DNA of 64,000 bases from an uncultured Croceicoccus sp. Lineage in GTDB: Bacteria > Pseudomonadota > Alphaproteobacteria > Sphingomonadales > Sphingomonadaceae. The position numbers were made by a program, and so were the translations under genes. Where the stretch lies: assembly GCF_947496385.1 (NCBI RefSeq), contig NZ_CANMCP010000002.1, forward strand, positions 165,035 through 229,034. Reading direction: 5' to 3'. How positions within the stretch are numbered: the stretch's first letter is position 1; each line of letters starts with the position of its first letter. This document shows positions 62,690-64,000 of this stretch, piece by piece. The notes below the pieces were generated by a model. The model had not been told where the DNA came from. It searched no databases and was given only the letters and a program-made list of their open reading frames with translations.

Positions 62690-63598
62690 TCACATCCCGG
62701 CATTGCCCGCGACGAGACAGGCCAGCGCCATCAGCAATCCGGCAAACCGGTTCGAGCGGAACTTGGCGAGCGGATCGGCCGGATCGGCGGGCCGCAATGT
62801 CCCGATCTGCCATACAAAATGCAGCGCCATCGGCAACAGCGCCAAAAGCGCCAGCCAATGTTCCCGCAACAACCAGAACGCCGCCGCCCAGAACACCATC
62901 GCCGCAAGGTAGAAGCCCGCCACCCCGCCGCGCACCCGCCCGCCCAATGCCCGCGCGCTCGACCGCACGCCGACGAGCGCGTCATCCTCGATATCCTGCA
63001 GCGCGTAGATCGTGTCATAGCCGATGACCCAGCAGATCGCCCCGGCGTATAGCGCAGCCAGCACGCCCCACTGCGGCAGGCCGATTTCGACCCAGCCGAC
63101 CAGCGCCCCCCAGCTGAACACCATGCCGAGCCACGCCTGCGGCCACCAGGTGATGCGCTTCATCAACGGATAGGCGGCCACCGGCAGAATGCTGGCCAGC
63201 GCGACGAGCTGTGCCTGCAACCGCAATTGCAGCAGCACGATCAACCCGACAATGCACAGCGCCCCCAGCCACAGCAGCGCCCGCGTCGCGGACACCGCCC
63301 CGCTGGCGAGCGGGCGCGTCGCGGTGCGCGCAACCTGCCGGTCAAGATCGCGGTCGAGAAAATCGTTCCACACGCAGCCCGCCCCGCGCATCGCGATCGA
63401 CCCCAGCAGCAGCCAGAGCAGCAGCGGCCAGCGTTCCAGCCCGCCCGCAAGCAACACCCCCCACGCGCAGGGCCAGAAAAGCAGCCACCAGCCGATCGGC
63501 CGATCGAAACGGGCGAGGAGCGCGTAGGGCCGCGCCGGCGCGGGGAGCCAGGCGACGAGGCCGCGATATTGCGTGTCGGGCGTTGCGGTCACATCCAT
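62690..63598 (-). CDS. ubiA: 4-hydroxybenzoate polyprenyltransferase
   Basis: 302 residues from ATG 63598. UbiA prenyltransferase with first aspartate motif GAGCVWNDFLDRDLDRQVAR (NDxxDxxxD) and second DTIYALQDIEDDALVG. Eight or nine membrane helices. It attaches the polyprenyl tail in ubiquinone synthesis. Converges with the PH-domain operon, stops 3 bases apart. Confidence 0.94.
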   Translation of the reverse strand: MDVTATPDTQYRGLVAWLPAPARPYALLARFDRPIGWWLLFWPCAWGVLLAGGLERWPLLLWLLLGSIAMRGAGCVWNDFLDRDLDRQVARTATRPLASGAVSATRALLWLGALCIVGLIVLLQLRLQAQLVALASILPVAAYPLMKRITWWPQAWLGMVFSWGALVGWVEIGLPQWGVLAALYAGAICWVIGYDTIYALQDIEDDALVGVRSSARALGGRVRGGVAGFYLAAMVFWAAAFWLLREHWLALLALLPMALHFVWQIGTLRPADPADPLAKFRSNRFAGLLMALACLVAGNAGM

Positions 63599-63653
63599 GC
63601 GCAGCGTGCTAGCGTCTTTTCGCGGCGAAGCGAAGCGGCTAGACGCTTGCCCC

Positions 63654-64000
63654 ATGCCCGCAACCCCCGCCTGGCCGCCGCGCAGCGCCCCCCGCCTTTT
63701 CGTGCCCCACCCCCTGTCGCCGGGGAAGGACATCCGGATCGAGGGCAATGCCGCGCATTACCTCGCCCGCGTGATGCGCGTCGGGACAGGCGACGCGGTG
63801 ATGCTGTGCGACGATGCGACCGGCGAATGGGCCGCCCGCGTGACCGACGTGGGCAAGCGCGCGGTGACCGCCGAAATCGTCGAACACATGCGCCCCCGCG
63901 AAACCGTGCCGGATTTCACGCTGTGCGCGGCGTTGCTGAAAAAACCGCGATTCGATCAGGTGCTGGAGAAGGCGACGGAACTGGGCGTGCGGCGGATCCA
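63654..64000 (+). CDS. rsmE: 16S rRNA m3U1498 methyltransferase, 3' end outside window
   Basis: First 115 residues from ATG 63654, running off the right edge. APRLFVPHPLSPGKDIRIEG then NAAHYLARVMRVGTGDAVML is the PUA-like N-terminal domain of RsmE, and LCAALLKKPRFDQVLEKATE then LGVRRI is the start of the SPOUT methyltransferase domain. Divergent from ubiA. Confidence 0.92.
   Translation, partial: MPATPAWPPRSAPRLFVPHPLSPGKDIRIEGNAAHYLARVMRVGTGDAVMLCDDATGEWAARVTDVGKRAVTAEIVEHMRPRETVPDFTLCAALLKKPRFDQVLEKATELGVRRI

Noticed and set aside
1..64000. CRISPR arrays, rRNA operons, complete insertion sequences
   Set aside because: No regularly spaced repeats, rRNA-like sequence or transposase genes were found on reading through the window.

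Overview
The window is GC-rich alphaproteobacterial chromosome, most likely from Sphingomonadales (Erythrobacteraceae or Sphingomonadaceae). The housekeeping clusters support this: mutY-DUF721-dsbA-dsbA-smc, phoH-ybeY-corC, fabD-fabG, rpsF-rpsR-rplI and MucR. TonB-receptor and ergothioneine genes and frequent GTG/TTG starts fit the same group. The assignment rests on gene content only.

Bases 1 to about 17,200 are a decaying, composite prophage. The left part (1-1079) is a tightly overlapping early operon: zinc ribbon protein, a frameshifted zinc-finger gene, a GapR-like protein, a small unknown and an AlpA-like regulator. Next comes a first P4-type integrase killed by one TGA codon (1330-2583), then a replication/regulation module: HTH protein, two unknowns, a RepB/AEP-type primase, a ribbon-helix-helix protein overlapping a 3-TM membrane protein with paired TGATAT operators, and a small HTH protein. 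A second, intact P4-type integrase (6894-8081, minus strand) closes this block. From 8.2 to 15.8 kb the minus strand carries a late module read right to left: a tape-measure remnant, two tail proteins, a DUF6950 protein, a tail-tip J-like protein broken by an in-frame TGA, a small virion protein, a large SGNH-esterase tail protein, and a lysis cassette of holin, SAR endolysin and nested spanins. Head genes and nearly all of the tape measure are missing. At the right end sit a standalone HsdR-N-like nuclease and a WYL-like gene fused out of frame to the tape-measure remnant.

At about 17.2 kb the nuclease gene (which has lost its native start) abuts the 3' end of a TonB-dependent receptor (which has lost its 5' end). 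This is a recombination breakpoint. Host sequence then continues to 64 kb.

Host layout: Tat-exported class V aminotransferase; dnaN; AMP nucleosidase; S6-S18-L9 operon; DUF808 protein; a Mur-ligase-like enzyme divergent from an LD-carboxypeptidase (murein recycling); fabD-fabG; M2 peptidase; asd with a hydrolase; egtB-egtD (ergothioneine); class II DAHP synthase; M16 protease; nfuA, nitroreductase, tsaB, rimI, mucR, fur, plsC, miaB and a META lipoprotein; phoH-ybeY-corC; LysR regulator; cyclophilin; mgtE; DUF1489; nudC; mutY-DUF721-two DsbA-like-smc; two PH-domain membrane proteins; ubiA; and the start of rsmE. I found no rRNA, convincing tRNA, CRISPR array or complete insertion sequence.
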